Source: Petrosia ficiformis (taxonomy: Eukaryota > Porifera > Demospongiae > Haplosclerida > Petrosiidae). Taken from it: a stretch of 64,000 bases of DNA. Positions 28,544 to 44,661 of this stretch are shown piece after piece. The first letter of the stretch is position 1, and every line of letters begins with the position of its first letter. Made by a program: the position numbers and the translations under genes. Under the pieces are notes generated by a model that saw only the letters and a program-made list of their open reading frames with translations, was not told where the DNA came from and did not search any database. The stretch is from NCBI GenBank assembly GCA_947044365.1, contig OX345639.1, forward strand, positions 9,790,218-9,854,217, written 5' to 3'.

Positions 28544-30719
28544 TCAGTAACTCCTGACCTCATTAGCAGTGTTATGAGTACCAACTATCTTAATGAATGT
28601 CACAGCTAATGGATCAAACTGTATCAACTGCCATGATCTGCAAGTGTGTGATGATGAATGATATCAATACAAAGGGCCGATGTCTCACCTGCATGCTTCT
28701 GAACTCTTGTCTACTACACGACTCCATTTCCTTTGATCTGTAGAAACTTCAATATAATAACTGTAGGTTCGTTCATCACAGTCCCATAGTAACAAACTAT
28801 AGAATGTGATCACACCATTTTCAAAACAAACTCTTCATAGACACACATACTGACCTCATTGATGAAATTATGTATGGTTGTGCTAGTTGTACAATAATAC
28901 AACCAGATCCTAGCTGATGACATGTATATCCAGAATCCCAATCATAATCCCTTGTGTTACCATTCAGAAGAGCATTACGACTTCTACTAACACCTTCAAG
29001 TACTGTAGCACTTGATGATATATTAGCTACATTCTCTAATGGAACTGAAATTAGATATGAGAATTATTATCTGTTTGAAAAATCTAAACTCACTGATCAA
29101 TCCGGCATCATTAATAGGGAATTGATGGGAGGTATGAAGACAAGCAAAAGAGACCAAATGAAAACTTTTGTTCATAGAATTATAGGTACCCACAATACGA
29201 AGGTATCTATATACATGTAATATATTGCATAGTCACAGTTCCTACTAGACAGTAAGGAGTGATACCTGATAACTCTCTCTTTAAAGAACAGTTCTTGCCA
29301 TGAACGACAGAGATAATTTGATCTATCTACAACTGTCACCCAATCAGCACCATTCAGTGACACCTGTATATAAACATATATCTACTAACCTAAAATATTA
29401 ATTGGTTATTCAGAAGATAATGAAATCAAGTTAGAATTTCTGGTTTAATAATGAAACTGAATTGTAAACTCGTAATACAATTAACAATTCACTAAATGCT
29501 GACCTGAATGAAATACGAATATGATCGATTATCTTTATCCCATAACAACATTCGGACACAATTAATGATGTACTGTTGATTCAACTGTATAGTGATCCCT
29601 CTGGAATTATCTTTGGTAATATTATGTACAGCATAGCCATGCTCTCCACTGTAATTCTCTGTGTCTCCATTAAGAAGAACAAGTTGTTCATCAGAAACCA
29701 TAGCATCAAGTTGAAGTGTAGCTACATTTTCCTCGGGAACTATTAAATGGAAATGAAAACAGACATTTTTGTATCACGACATACTTACTCAACATTCCTC
29801 TTTGATTAAATTCCGATGGTTTGTTTTCTTCAATTACAGTAATAGCATCCAGTATTTCATTAGGATCATAAAATCCAGTATGACGAACATCAGCTAATAG
29901 TTCCTTCATTGGTAGTAATTGTAATCTAACTGTCTTCAATAAATTCTTACAAGCTGACGATGGCTCTTCGTTAGCTTCCATCCATTTACGAATTCCCTGA
30001 TATATTTCAAGCTCAGGTGCAAAGAATGAATCACGAGATAGTAGCTCTATCAAAGCTTGTTGAGAAAGAGAAAGGAAACCGTCACTTTTCATGACAGCAG
30101 AAGCATTCATGTCAACAAACGTTGTGCAGACAAGACGTAGTTCTTTCAGCTGATAGAATGATGCTACATTGTATACTAGACAAACATTACCAACATTTAA
30201 AGTGGCTTTGAGGAATGCCATAATGGAAGATTGTAAATGATTGAAATCGTACTTATTTGATAATCCTAGTAAATCTAGAATTACCTAAAATGACAGAATA
30301 TACTATGTAAGTCATCTTGTCATAAATAGATGAATAGATACCTGCTCAGAGAGGTCACTAAGACACACCCTACCAGAATAGATGTATTCCAGGAGAGCTC
30401 TAAATGAATCGGGTGTGGTATCAAGGATAGGTATCTCTGCATTTGGTTTAGCTTCTTTCATATCTCCAAAAAGGAGGATTTGAAAGAATTTACATCTTGC
30501 TGCTAGAATGATACGATGAGCTGGAAATCTTACATTCTGGACAATGAATGTTACATCAGAATATTCACAGGATTTTAAGAGATCAAAGAATTCTCCACTA
30601 ATATACTCATAATGTTCAACCTCACCAAGTGCATCGAAGTTGAAACCAATAGTAGAATCACGAATTGAAGAGCGACAAAGATCTCTACTGTCGCACATAC
30701 TCAGGTTTAAGCCACTCAT
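28544..30719 (-). CDS. BTBD9: BTB/POZ domain protein with two discoidin-type domains, BTBD9
   Basis: The start ATG at 30719 precedes a BTB domain (YSDVTFIVQNVRFPAHRIIL, then SFRALLEYIYSGRV), a BACK domain (CTTFVDMNASAVM, FLSLSQQALIELLSRDSFF, YQGIRKWME) and two F5/8-type C-like domains. The first of these contains SRGITIQLNQQYIINCVRMLLWDKDNRSYSY and the second ends in FIKIVGTHNTANE. This arrangement is specific to BTBD9, a substrate adaptor for cullin-3 ubiquitin ligases. The proposed stop (TGA 28546-28544) comes directly after the NTANEVRSY reading; if the GAG|GTCAGG is used as a donor instead, the C-terminus would differ. Head to head with PCNX4 (209 bp). Confidence 0.88.
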
Positions 30720-30777
30720 AACCGATACGTAATTAACTAAAGCCTCGCCCAGGAATATCCAAAATTAATTGTCAGCA

Positions 30778-30791
30778 GTTACCTAGGAAAC
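30778..30791. promoter_or_regulatory. RFX X-box-like palindrome between BTBD9 and PCNX4
   Basis: The sequence gttacctaggaaac is a near-palindrome with two half-sites resembling the RFX X-box (GTTRCC..GGYAAC), differing at the two central bases and one half-site base. It lies in the divergent promoter. Binding is inferred from resemblance only. Confidence 0.35.
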
Positions 30792-30928
30792 AAACACCCA
30801 GTAAGTGCAGAAGGAGACCAGGTAATAATCATTACTAATTTTACTTTTTTATAGGAAATGCTTAATTAAGTGATAAAGAGATTAGACTCTTACTGATCAT
30901 ATAATCCTCTGATAACGCGAGTTTAGTG

Positions 30929-35072
<4,144 letters not shown>

Positions 35073-35139
35073 AAGATGACAAGGACATCTATGAAAATTG
35101 AAATAACACAACAAAGTTAATAATTATTACAAACACTCA

Positions 35140-36920
35140 TTATATATTATTTTCATCATCGCTGAAATCAAGTTCCATTTCTTCCAAACAGAAATTGATG
35201 TGTATATTAATAGTTGTAGAAGGGATGTCCCCACGTCCACACACTGGACACTCCTTATAGTCAATTTGCAAGGCTGTAGTATCAATTGATTCATCAATGT
35301 TAGGTTTTTTAGTTTTTTTATTAATTACAACTAAGTCGTCATCATCATCATCATCTGATGATACTTCTCTTGTTCTCTTTAAGGATTCTCTAGTTGATGA
35401 AAGGTCTCTTAACTTTTCTTTCTGTTGATTGGCATCAAGTCGTTTCAAAGCTGCTTGTAACATGTTTGTTCGGATTTCATCATAACTTGGTGTGCTTGTA
35501 ACTGCATTCCATGAGGAGTGCTTTGTTTCTTTTTGTTCTGGAGTTTCAAGTAAATCTTCAGTCAGATCAATAGTACTAGATCTTTGTAGAGATGTGGAAT
35601 CACCAGTCATTGGAGATGGTAGAGTACTGGTATCCTTTTCAATCAACTGTCCTTTATCAGAAACAACCTCATTGACTTTAGCTTCACTGTTTTTTGAATT
35701 ATCACCTTTTTTAAACATCTTCGCAATATTTCCATATCCTTTTCTCTCCTCTTTCTTTTTGGTTTTCTTCTTGTTTGTGTATCCTTCTGGTTCTTTTATC
35801 TTAATGAAACTCCCACCACAAGTAGCCTCATGTTCACTCCACCATTTATCCTGTGAAGATGGAGCCCGGTTCATAGCTCTTCTTACTGTCCCATAGAAAG
35901 GAGGTCTGTGTTTACATGGTCCATTACATTTCCACCAGTGTTGTCGGTAAAGATTAACCTACAATACACAAGTCTTACAATGTTATACAATATTACTAAT
36001 AAATACCTCATCATGGAAGCTATGAAAAACCTACACAACAGATAATAATGTTACTAATTACTATAAAACATCTATACATCTCACTGTAATCTTAGCACCA
36101 GTAGCAGTATTGATACGTTTCATGTGACTGATAAACTCTGGTCCATGGCCATCACGATCCTGTTAAGAGTAGTCATACTTAACCATAGATAAGTTAATCA
36201 ACATTTTTACTAGCCTTATTATTAGCAGTGACAAATAGATAAGCATGTATCATTTCATGCTGAATTGATATATATACATGTAGAAAATAAATTATGCATA
36301 AAAGACCCTATGCATGTCACTTACAAGTAGAGTTTCTACAAGATCTTTTCTGGGTCTGAGTTTTAAAAGTGGTTCACTTAGTCGTATACTACAAAGACCT
36401 CCACGACCTTCATAGCAACACAATCCTGCACACCTATTTATATATATAAACGATTACTAATGCATATACCAGTTCAGTACATCACTCACAATGTCATTCT
36501 TGGACCCCATTTGATGGCCACACCAGCATTTACAAGAGTACTTTTAAAAAACATGCTATCAAAGTGTACAAATAGTTCATATATATTTGGATGAGGATCT
36601 ACTAGTTCCCAGCTTTTGTCGACAATTTGTTTAGGGTCCCAAAACGTTTCAAGCACACATTTTTGAGGATTTTCATATTCTGCTTGCATGGAGAGTGCTA
36701 TTGTTTCATCAGATCTTGAGTCTTCCTTACTATCCATAGATTCGACTAATGACAAGGCAATCGCATAGTCTAAATCTTCTTGTAATGTAGAATTATTTGA
36801 GCCACCACTCTCTTGTACTTTAATAATTTTCAAGTCCTCATCTTTGACTTCTGTGATATTCTTCTCTTTGTCATAAAGTTGTTGTAAAGATATAGCAGTA
36901 ATGTACTCATTTGGGTCCAT
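35140..36920 (-). CDS. SPRTN: SprT-like DNA-protein crosslink metalloprotease (Spartan)
   Basis: Start ATG at 36920, stop TAA at 35142-35140. The core matches Spartan closely: KSWELVDPHPNIYELFVHFD, CAGLCCYEGRGGLCSIRLSEP, RKDLVETLL then the zinc-protease helix HEMIHAYLF (split by an intron inside LL|HEMIH), GHGPEF, YRQHWWKCNGPCKHRPPF and CGGSFIKIKEPEGY. The C-terminus has a UBZ4-type finger (CPVCGRG...INIHINFC, 35180-35250). SPRTN digests proteins crosslinked to DNA at replication forks. The N-terminus is unusual: before the protease domain lie two stretches fitting the ubiquitin-interacting motif (EDLDYAIALSLVES and DETIALSMQAEYE). I do not see a clear SHP or PIP box in the linker. Head to head with HAP2 copy 3 (114 bp). 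Confidence 0.92.
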
Positions 36921-37034
36921 CCCTTTTTCCTAATATCCCAGTCCGTTCTCCTCCGTATATAGACTAGTATTAGCGTGCGCTTAATTTAAATGCGTGGGTG
37001 GTTGGTCGTTGCTAAAGTTACTCTCCACATAGAA

Positions 37035-40000
37035 ATGCAGTTCTTTGGACTACAAAAGTTCATCAGATTAGGAATACTGCTGTATTTTATTTCTTTTCAT
37101 TTTGTACAAGCCTCCATTACTGCTGTCAGTTCAATTAAAGCATGTGTTAATGATGGAAGTGGAAAGATACTGCAAAAAAATGGAACAGCTTGTAACAAAA
37201 AACTTGTTGTGGCAATGACAGTACAAGGAAATGAAGTAAGCACTTAATTCAAACTTTACAGTGCATTTATATAATTCTATATAATACTTTATTTTTCAGG
37301 GTAAATCACAGTATTTAGAAGCAGATATTCGTAGAGTCCATGACTCCACTATCAAGAAGAATGTACAACTAAAGTCTCCAGTACGTATAAGTGTTAAAAA
37401 ATCTCCTGTATTAGTGAACTACAGACTATATCAAATTGGGGTAGGTTATGATAACTGGAGTAATCAAAGTTATCGTATTACTGCATTTAGTATGTAAATC
37501 ATAATCCACGAGAAGAAGTTAGGAAGAAGAAAGGTAGTAGATGTCGTAGTGATTGGTTTAGTAAATCAAGTCAAGCAGCATGTGGTTTTCAATACAGCAA
37601 AGATAAGAGAATATTTGATAGTCAGGTAATATAGTTTATATCATATATAGCCATTTTTACATATCACTGAATTAGGGGTTCTGTTGTAAGTGTGATATGA
37701 AAAATCGTAGATATGATAGAGGAGAATCAGTCAAATGTTTGAGAAAAAAGGATTACATAGCACATTGCTTGCGTATGGATCCACTCCAGTTAGTTTATTT
37801 GAGTAATGATTATACTTCAATACTATGTGTGCACTATTCTGTAGTGACTTCGTGTTTGGATTATATCCTCCACAACTGATTTTCAATATTACTATCACAA
37901 TTGAAAAGGTTTCTTACAGTACAGTAAAAGGAAAGACTAAATACGAGAAACTGGACACAATAGTAATTGGACCATCAAAAAGAATAGCATCATCTAAAGA
38001 TCTAGGAGTAAGATAAAAGACCTACTATCATAATTATTATTATCTTCCATATAAAGATCAGAGTGGAATATATTGCTGATTTTCATCCAAATGACTTCAT
38101 GCCTGTATTAGCTCACAAATACTTACTTGTCCCCGACATTAGAAAGCTCAATTCATTTTCTAAAAAATGGACCAGGAAGGCAAAGGATTCTGGTCTGTGG
38201 GATTCAATACAGAATGCATCAGAATGGTTGTTAGTTGATAAACATAACTTTGGATTCTCTGGTCTTCATTGCAACAAGATTGGTGTGTCATACTCAGCAT
38301 TCAGAAATCAAGGAGATGGTTGTACTAATATCATCAACAGGTGTGGATACAAATACTCTACATGAAATTGTGTTGAACATTTTCTTTCCAATAGCTGTCT
38401 CCAGGGACAACCATACCAATTGTGGCAGAAAGACGTTGTATGTGAAACATGTCACATTTTTTTCATTTTAGTGTTTTATAATTGCTTTTAAAGGAAAAAA
38501 GGAAGTCAGGAAGGAAAGGACAATATATGTTATATAACTTTGGCCGTGTTCATTCTTTACCACATTCCAAAAAAACAACCAACTTTCAACTGAACTTCAT
38601 AGCACAGAGAGCCCAAAGATCACTTATTACATTGTCTATGCAAGCAGATAATTTGAAGGCAGTAGTGAACAAGTGAGTAAACAACATACGCACATTACAT
38701 CATTATCATACATTATTAAAAGGTCTCCTGGAAGGATAGTGGAAGCATTTATTGATCCATTTGAGTCCCTGTCTACTGATGGTCTTCTTAATGTATATGT
38801 TCAAAATATAGGCAGTATTACTGCTACTTATAATCTATTTGTGGGTCATTGTTCAGCTGGTGTTGATTGGGTGCCATCTGAAACAGTAACTCTTGATCCT
38901 GGGGAAGAGAGTAATGTCACATTCACTATGCATTCTTTTCATTCTGTTGGACAAATTAATACCTGTGAAGGTCAGCATCAGCTATATCAAATAAGTTTAT
39001 ATAATGACTTGTTTTTATTATAATTGTAGTCGAATTATTAGATCAATCCTCTGAACTTATGGACAACATGACAGTTAATTTTGAAACTATGGATACTTGT
39101 TTCTGTTATGGATACTGTGGCTGTAGTGTATGTATAACTGTAACAGTTATAAATAATTATAATTTTCTTTGTATATATGTAGTGTGGTGATAATGTAACT
39201 GATTGTCCACCTAAACCAAACTATCATGATGAAGATAAATTAAAAGGTCTTCATCTAAAGATTAATTTTGAAGAACCACAAATCAAATTTTTAAGAGACG
39301 TTACTGAATGGATGAAGAGTCATTTAGGTGGAATATTAATAACCACATGGATTATTTTTGCTTTGATTGGTTTAGGAGTGTTGAAAGTTGTAATGATGGT
39401 ATACACAGGTAATATTAACACCAAACTTAACAATAGTAGCTATCCTTTTATGACCAACAGGAGAAGTCAAGTTTCCTGCTTTGACCAAGCCATCAAAAGC
39501 AATTTTGAAAGTAACATGTACCATATTCTCAACATGTTATGGAAAGCTTTGTGGCTGTTTATTCAGTGCTACTACTAATATAGCATGGGGAGCAGCTGTA
39601 ATTGCAAGTGGTAAAAATGAAACTAAATATGTTGGAAGAGAAGATTTAGTATCAAAAAATGTTAAGAGACCGGTTAATTGTGATGGTATGTGTCGAGGAG
39701 CCAAAAAAGCTCGTAGAATTCATCGTAAGAAATTGAGATTAATGAAACGAAGAGGAGCAAGGATGAACAAAATGAATGCTTGGTGGGAAAAATCATACAA
39801 CTGTACTTGTACTGTAAAGTGAGTTGATATATAAAAGTATGAAGAATTTTTAATGTCTTCATTTGACAGAGACACACAAAATGTTATTGAAATATTCAAG
39901 GGACTATGTTTCTTCGTCTACTGTCCACTTCTTCCATTGTGGTGGATACTGGAATTCTTTATTGAATGGATTATGAGGAAGAGAAGAAGAGAAAGACGAA

Positions 40001-40849
40001 GAAAAAAATTTATCAAAAAGAAAGCTGATAAGCGAAGTAAAGATGAAAATACTTACCTCATGTTGGACAAATATACAAGAGGAACTACTGAAAAGAAAAT
40101 GATTGATTTTAATGAAGAGAAGAAGAAAACAAACTCCAAGAAAAAAGGAAAAATAAATGGTAAATGGTGTATATATATATACACACTGCAAAGCAAACAA
40201 ACATGATAACTTGTTCTTGATAGATTCTCATGATCAATCAATTGATAGTAACACGTTAGCTGTCATGGAAGAAGGTCTACTACAGTCATCAAGTAGCAAG
40301 GAATTAGGATTTGATTCAATGGATACTACAGACACAGATGAGGTTTGTACTCTAATAAAAAGGGATAAATATTACACTCTCTTCAGGCATTTGATATTGA
40401 TGAGTTGATAGATCCTGGATATCCAGTCTATTTTAACTACGCTGATATCAAATCTAAAACCTTTCCATCATTAAAGGTTTCAAAATGTTATTTTGTAGTA
40501 CAATTACTGTAGACATTTTTGTGATCTATAGTGCCCTGGGAAGAATTTCAGTCTCAAGGGTAGATTAACCGAAAAGAAGACAGAGAATACAACTGAGTAT
40601 ATATTCAACTTGTACAAGTACACTACACAGGTAATGATATCGTATAGTGTACTTATATACACACATATATATACACACTTCCTTCTTCAGTTCACTAAAC
40701 AAGTAAAGGGTAAGGTTGTGTCACTGAAAACATCACATGAAATTAATCCCGAAGAATTCCAGAGGGCTTTACAACCAAATATAGTTCAATCCCTAGTTAC
40801 TCTAGCACCTCTCTTTACTTGTTTAAATGATAAGAAGAAAACAAAATAA
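37035..40849 (+). CDS. HAP2: HAP2/GCS1 gamete-fusion protein, copy 3
   Basis: Seventeen exons with consistent phases give 981 residues: 37035-37235, 37300-37440, 37491-37625, 37676-37788, 37845-38007, 38057-38340, 38395-38437, 38494-38672, 38723-38970, 39030-39127, 39183-39408, 39461-39818, 39870-40159, 40224-40342, 40387-40476, 40532-40630, 40691-40849. Marks are the signal peptide (start at 37035 rather than the in-frame ATG at 36990), GFCCKCD opening exon 4, EWLLVDKH and CNKIGVSYSAF in exon 6, CFCYGYCGC before TM1 (39330-39400), CDGMCRGAK and YNCTC in exon 12, and a second hydrophobic stretch in exon 13 (39890-39965) followed by a very basic segment (KRRRERRRKKF). The tail lacks the Asp tract and ends in a unique stretch of about 130 residues. 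The 43-nt and 98-nt exons match copy 1, and its 248-nt exon equals 112 + 136 nt of the other copies, pointing to an intron loss here or gains there. Confidence 0.88.
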
Positions 40850-40880
40850 CTCAAATAACTTATTATGTTTTAAGTATTCC

Positions 40881-42234
40881 TTATTTCTTGAAGAAACCAG
40901 AATCAATATCCTATATATATAACAATTATCATAATAAATACACTATTGTATTTGTGACATACTTTTTGCCCACTCTTGATTGCTTTCACTCTACTGCCAC
41001 CAACCTTTTTACCCAATCTAAAAATGGAAATACATTTGTGAAAATTCACTTTGTAAAAAGTATAAATTTACTTTTTTGCAAGAACAGGTGCATATTGAGA
41101 TACGTATGTAAAGAAAAGGATTGGATGAAAACTAATCCATACTTCCTCAAGTCTGTTAGCCATTGTAATAGCAATAAGGTAAGCACAGCGATTTACTGGT
41201 ATTCGTTTTCCTTGTGTTCCATCCTCCTTAACTATTGCTTCCTAAACAAGAAGAGCATTAACATTAAAACTAACAATTTGGTGAATACTTTAACCTTCTC
41301 TAAACTAGTTCCTAATACATCTCTCATGAAACTACTGTGTACAGGTCCAGGGCAAATAGACAGGACATCAATACCATCATTAGCTACTTCAATTCTCAAA
41401 GCATCCAAATAACCCTGTAGTATTATAAATAGTTTAGTATCAGATATATACATGTATATACCTGTAAAGCATGTTTACTTGCACTGTACCCAGCTGATCC
41501 TGGAGCACCTATAGTTAAAATAATGTTAATTTTTTATCAATTCACAGACGCATCAAGAGATACTTACCTAGCTTTCCTGCAATGCTACTAATAAAAACTA
41601 CACATCCTTTTTGTTGTTTTATCATGTGAGGCATGAGAGCCTTTGTGAGAGATATAGTACCGATTGTATTAGTCTCCAGTAATAATCTAATAACTTCAAG
41701 TTGAGTATCAATGTCAGCTGCTCTTTGAGAGCGACCAGCATTATTAACAAGATAATCAACCTGAACAGGAAGAAGAATATCATATTAGCAATTATCATGT
41801 CATCCTTACCCTTCCATATCTTTTAAGAACTAGATTTACATATTCGATGTGTGAATCATACTTGAGCACATCCAGTACCAACACTATATGGGAATTTTTA
41901 TAATCCTCGGGAGAGACATCTACAAACAAATTAATTATAAAGATTTATTGTCTCTGTTACAATAAGACTAACCTTTGCATTTTTCAAGTACCTTCATTAG
42001 TTCTGTCTCCCTTCTGGCAGACAAGATAAGCTTAGCACCCAATCCTGCAAGAGTATATGCCAAAGCTTCACCAATCCCAGAGGAAGCTCCTGTAATCCAA
42101 ACCACTTTCCCTTTAAGCACATGAAGATTCTTTCTTCTTAGAGAATAATATGCCAATGTCAGATCACAATCAGAAAAATACAGTATCAATCCAGTGACAC
42201 ACAAACACAATATGAAGAAGAGTAAGAAAAACAT
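40881..42234 (-). CDS. DHRS7: Short-chain dehydrogenase/reductase, DHRS7-like
   Basis: Start ATG at 42234 begins with an N-terminal membrane anchor (MFFLLFFILCLCVTGLILYF). The Rossmann fold shows TGASSGIG (cofactor binding), VNNAGRSQRA, a catalytic Ser in ISSIAGKLG, YSASKHAL with Tyr and Lys, and ICPGPVHSSF. The later part LIAITMANRLEEVWIS, then KAIKSGQ, fits DHRS7, an ER-membrane NADPH-dependent reductase of retinoids and steroids. The last exon, encoding DIDSGFFKK and the TAA at 40881-40883, is inferred from a GTATGT donor and TATAG acceptor. It is divergent from the theta GST copy 1 with only 48 bp between start codons, and convergent with HAP2 copy 3 (31 bp between stops). Confidence 0.87.
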
Positions 42235-42282
42235 GATCTCTTTTAGGCTTAGCCACACCTTCTGAGAGCAGAGAAATTAAAT

Positions 42283-43164
42283 ATGTCTAGTTTGAGGCTT
42301 TTCTTTGATGCTTTTTCTCAACCAAGTAGAGCTATACTATTGCTCTTAGAATCAAATAAAGTCCAGTACCAACCATGCCTTATTAACATAGCAAAGGGTT
42401 AGTTAACAGTTATTAAAGTTATCATGAATTATCTTTCATCTAATGTAGCTGAGCATATAACAAATGAAGAGTTTGTGAAAATTAGTCCTAATAAGACAGT
42501 GCCAGCTATCGATGATAATGGTTTCCATCTCTTTGAAAGGTATGTATATATGTATGTGCATGTACATATGTATGCATGTACATATGTTTGTACGTATGCA
42601 TATACCTACTGCTTTCTCTTGCTAGTGCTGCAATTTTGAAATATTTGGTTGCAAAATATAGCTTACCTGATCATTGGTACCCAAAGGATATTACAAGAAG
42701 AGCCAAAATAGATGAATATTTGAGTTGGCATACTGCAAACCTGAGACTGGGAGCTGCTGGATTTATGTTCAACAAGGTATACAACAATTATATATAATTA
42801 TTATTATTATTATTATTATTGATACTATTATTAGTTTATATTTCCTCGAATGATGGGAGCTGAACCCGATGAAAAGAAAATTCAAGAAGCCGAAGGTATG
42901 CTTCAGAAAAGCATTAGAATGTTTGAGAAACACTTCTTGAAGGAATCTAAGTTCATCAACAGCTCAGAGATATCAATTGCTGATATACAAGCTGCCTGTG
43001 AATTCACTCAATTTTGGTTAGCTGATATTGATCAGCTCGGCGATAAGCCTCTTCTCCAAACATGGTTTAAAAATGTCCAGTCTGAACTGAATCCTGCTTT
43101 TGATGAGGTACACAAGATGGTATGTCTTGCTAGGGAGAAAGGAGTTTTCAAAAGCAAAATGTGA
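42283..43164 (+). CDS. Glutathione S-transferase, theta-like, copy 1
   Basis: Start ATG at 42283 ([18 protein letters not shown]), stop at 43162-43164. The N-terminal thioredoxin-like domain has the Ser of FSQPSRA in the position of the theta-class catalytic Ser, and [16 protein letters not shown] for glutathione binding. The C-terminal helical domain includes LPDHWYPKD, the segment [28 protein letters not shown] and a closing DEVHKMV. Theta GSTs conjugate glutathione to small electrophiles in the cytosol. Four or five exons. It forms a tandem pair with the copy at 44869, with the FBXL15-like gene and a transposon in between. Confidence 0.85.
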
Positions 43165-43269
43165 TTATAAAAGACATTTCGTACTTCAGTAATTGAATTA
43201 TTATTTCAGTTTTGGGTTATAATAATATTAATCATTACTGCAGTATCATTACTTCACATTGCTGTATCA

Positions 43270-44152
43270 TTAAATTTGGTCTTTGTATTGGATTGCTTGT
43301 GGTAAGGTAGAAGATGATTCAACTGCGATGCCTTTTCTTGTTAGATGTTTCAAAGCTTCCCAAGATATATTGTGACAATATTGCATTTCAAAATTCTTTA
43401 ATTGAGGGCAAAACTCACTGATGACTTCAACGCTTCTGTCAGTTAAAAATGAGATGAAACTTAGGCTTACTGAATGAAGCTCCTTAAATTTCATTATTGA
43501 ATTAAATTCTTCAACTTTTAGTTGGTTCAAACAGTTGCTCAACTAAAGAAAAACCAAATCTTGTAATTAATATACATATATATATATATATTATAGCTAG
43601 CTATACCTTCAAAACTTGTAAATGTGTTTGTTTGGGGAGAATCTTTCCTACGCTCTTACTAATATCTGTATTATCACAGCAAAACTGTTGTAATGAAGTA
43701 TTATGTTTCAGTAATATATCAAGCATATCAGAGGAGCATTTTAATGAACTGATATATAAAACTTGTAAAGACTCGCAGCATGAAGACAAAATTTGAATTG
43801 TGCTGTTTTCATGAAAATGTACTCCTTGTAAATGAAGTTCGATAAGAGTTGGTTTAGAGTGTACAAATGACTGTAAACATGGTTCAATGCTGTGTTGAGG
43901 GGGCAATGAGCCTCTTAGTGTTAAACTTTTCAACCTGTAAGTGTGTTTAAATATTATTGATATTGAAGGCAAATGATGAGACCACGTAGTGGTATATTCT
44001 ATGTTGATAGAGCTGCATCTGGTCAAGTACTCATATGTAGCATCATATAGATACTTACACACCAATCTTAGAGACCACACCTCTAGGAGGTCCAAATAGG
44101 ACAGGATATGAGGTATAATGACATCATCAATTGGAAGGGATAAAAGTGACAT
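43270..44152 (-). CDS. F-box/leucine-rich-repeat protein, FBXL15-like
   Basis: Two exons (44152-43607 and 43542-43270) join in phase 0 to 272 residues. The N-terminus is an F-box (LPIDDVIIPHILSYLDLLEVWSLRLVCKYL) and the rest is short leucine-rich repeats (LKSLTLRG, LIELHLQG, LQVLYISSLKCSSDMLDILL, LHSVSLSFISFL). It closes with a segment ending RKGIAVESSS, comparable to the C-terminus of FBXL15. Such proteins are substrate receptors of SCF ubiquitin ligases. The ATG lies 21 bp from the end of a transposon, and the frame stays open upstream through the transposon's terminal repeat (to 44284), so an extended N-terminus is formally possible but not F-box-like. Confidence 0.72.
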
Positions 44153-44173
44153 CGTAGAGTATCTCAGTATTAT

Positions 44174-44297
44174 CAGGAGCCCATAAAAAAAAGAGAGGGT
44201 AGGAGCGTGAAACTCCCACGCAAACAATGAAAATCCGTGTGCACTGCATATTATAATTACGTTACTATAAATAGCGCGTGTCAAACCACGCCCCTAA
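44174..44297 (+). repeat. Left terminal inverted repeat of the 609-bp element
   Basis: Inverted partner of 44662-44782. Starts CAGGAGCCC and ends ACGCCCCTAA. It contains an inward 'tataaatag' at about 44266. Confidence 0.9.
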
Positions 44298-44400
44298 TTT
44301 GCAAAATTAATTAAATGGCATCGTGTAGTCGAGAGATTGTTTGAAGCGCTTTAAGAAGAAAGATATTGGATAACGACTCAGTGTCATCGTCATCAGGTAT

Positions 44401-44658
44401 CTACGAAGTAGAACAATTAATTAGAAAGAAATACCCGTCGTTGGAAGTGTCGATGAACTGTATCGAGTTTGCTCCAAGCCAATTGTTGAGTGTTTCCAGG
44501 AGTTTCCATACAGCCTCCAGTGCTTTGGCCGAGATATCTTGCTCTTCGTTGTGGATTTCGGCCACCAGAAGCTTCCTTTTTTTTTTTGCTGGAAGGTGCT
44601 TGGCCTTCGTAGCTGTTATAGCTGGTCTTTTAGCCATGCTGTACTGTGCATGTGCCAT
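44401..44658 (-). CDS. Small basic protein encoded inside the 609-bp element
   Basis: An 85-codon frame begins 28 bases inward of the TATA-like box of the right arm. It opens MAHAQYSMAKRP, has a Lys-rich stretch (KHLPAKKKRKLL) and an amphipathic helix (ISAKALEAVWKLLETLNNWLG). I do not recognise it. A possible 34-base intron (GTATTT..TCGTAG, with CTAAT inside) near 44436-44403 would let the frame run on into a downstream stretch, in either of two phases, up to the left arm. On the opposite strand a 99-codon frame (44366-44665) is also open but is less protein-like. Coding status is uncertain; it could be a relic of a transposase or a captured fragment. Confidence 0.4.
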   Translation of the reverse strand: MAHAQYSMAKRPAITATKAKHLPAKKKRKLLVAEIHNEEQDISAKALEAVWKLLETLNNWLGANSIQFIDTSNDGYFFLINCSTS

Positions 44659-44661
44659 GTG

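Noticed and set aside
28954..29220. 88-codon plus-strand frame within BTBD9
   Set aside because: It runs antisense across BTBD9 exons and introns that are clearly coding on the minus strand.
40888..41412. 174-codon plus-strand frame
   Set aside because: It is antisense to DHRS7 exons, which have conserved catalytic residues on the minus strand.
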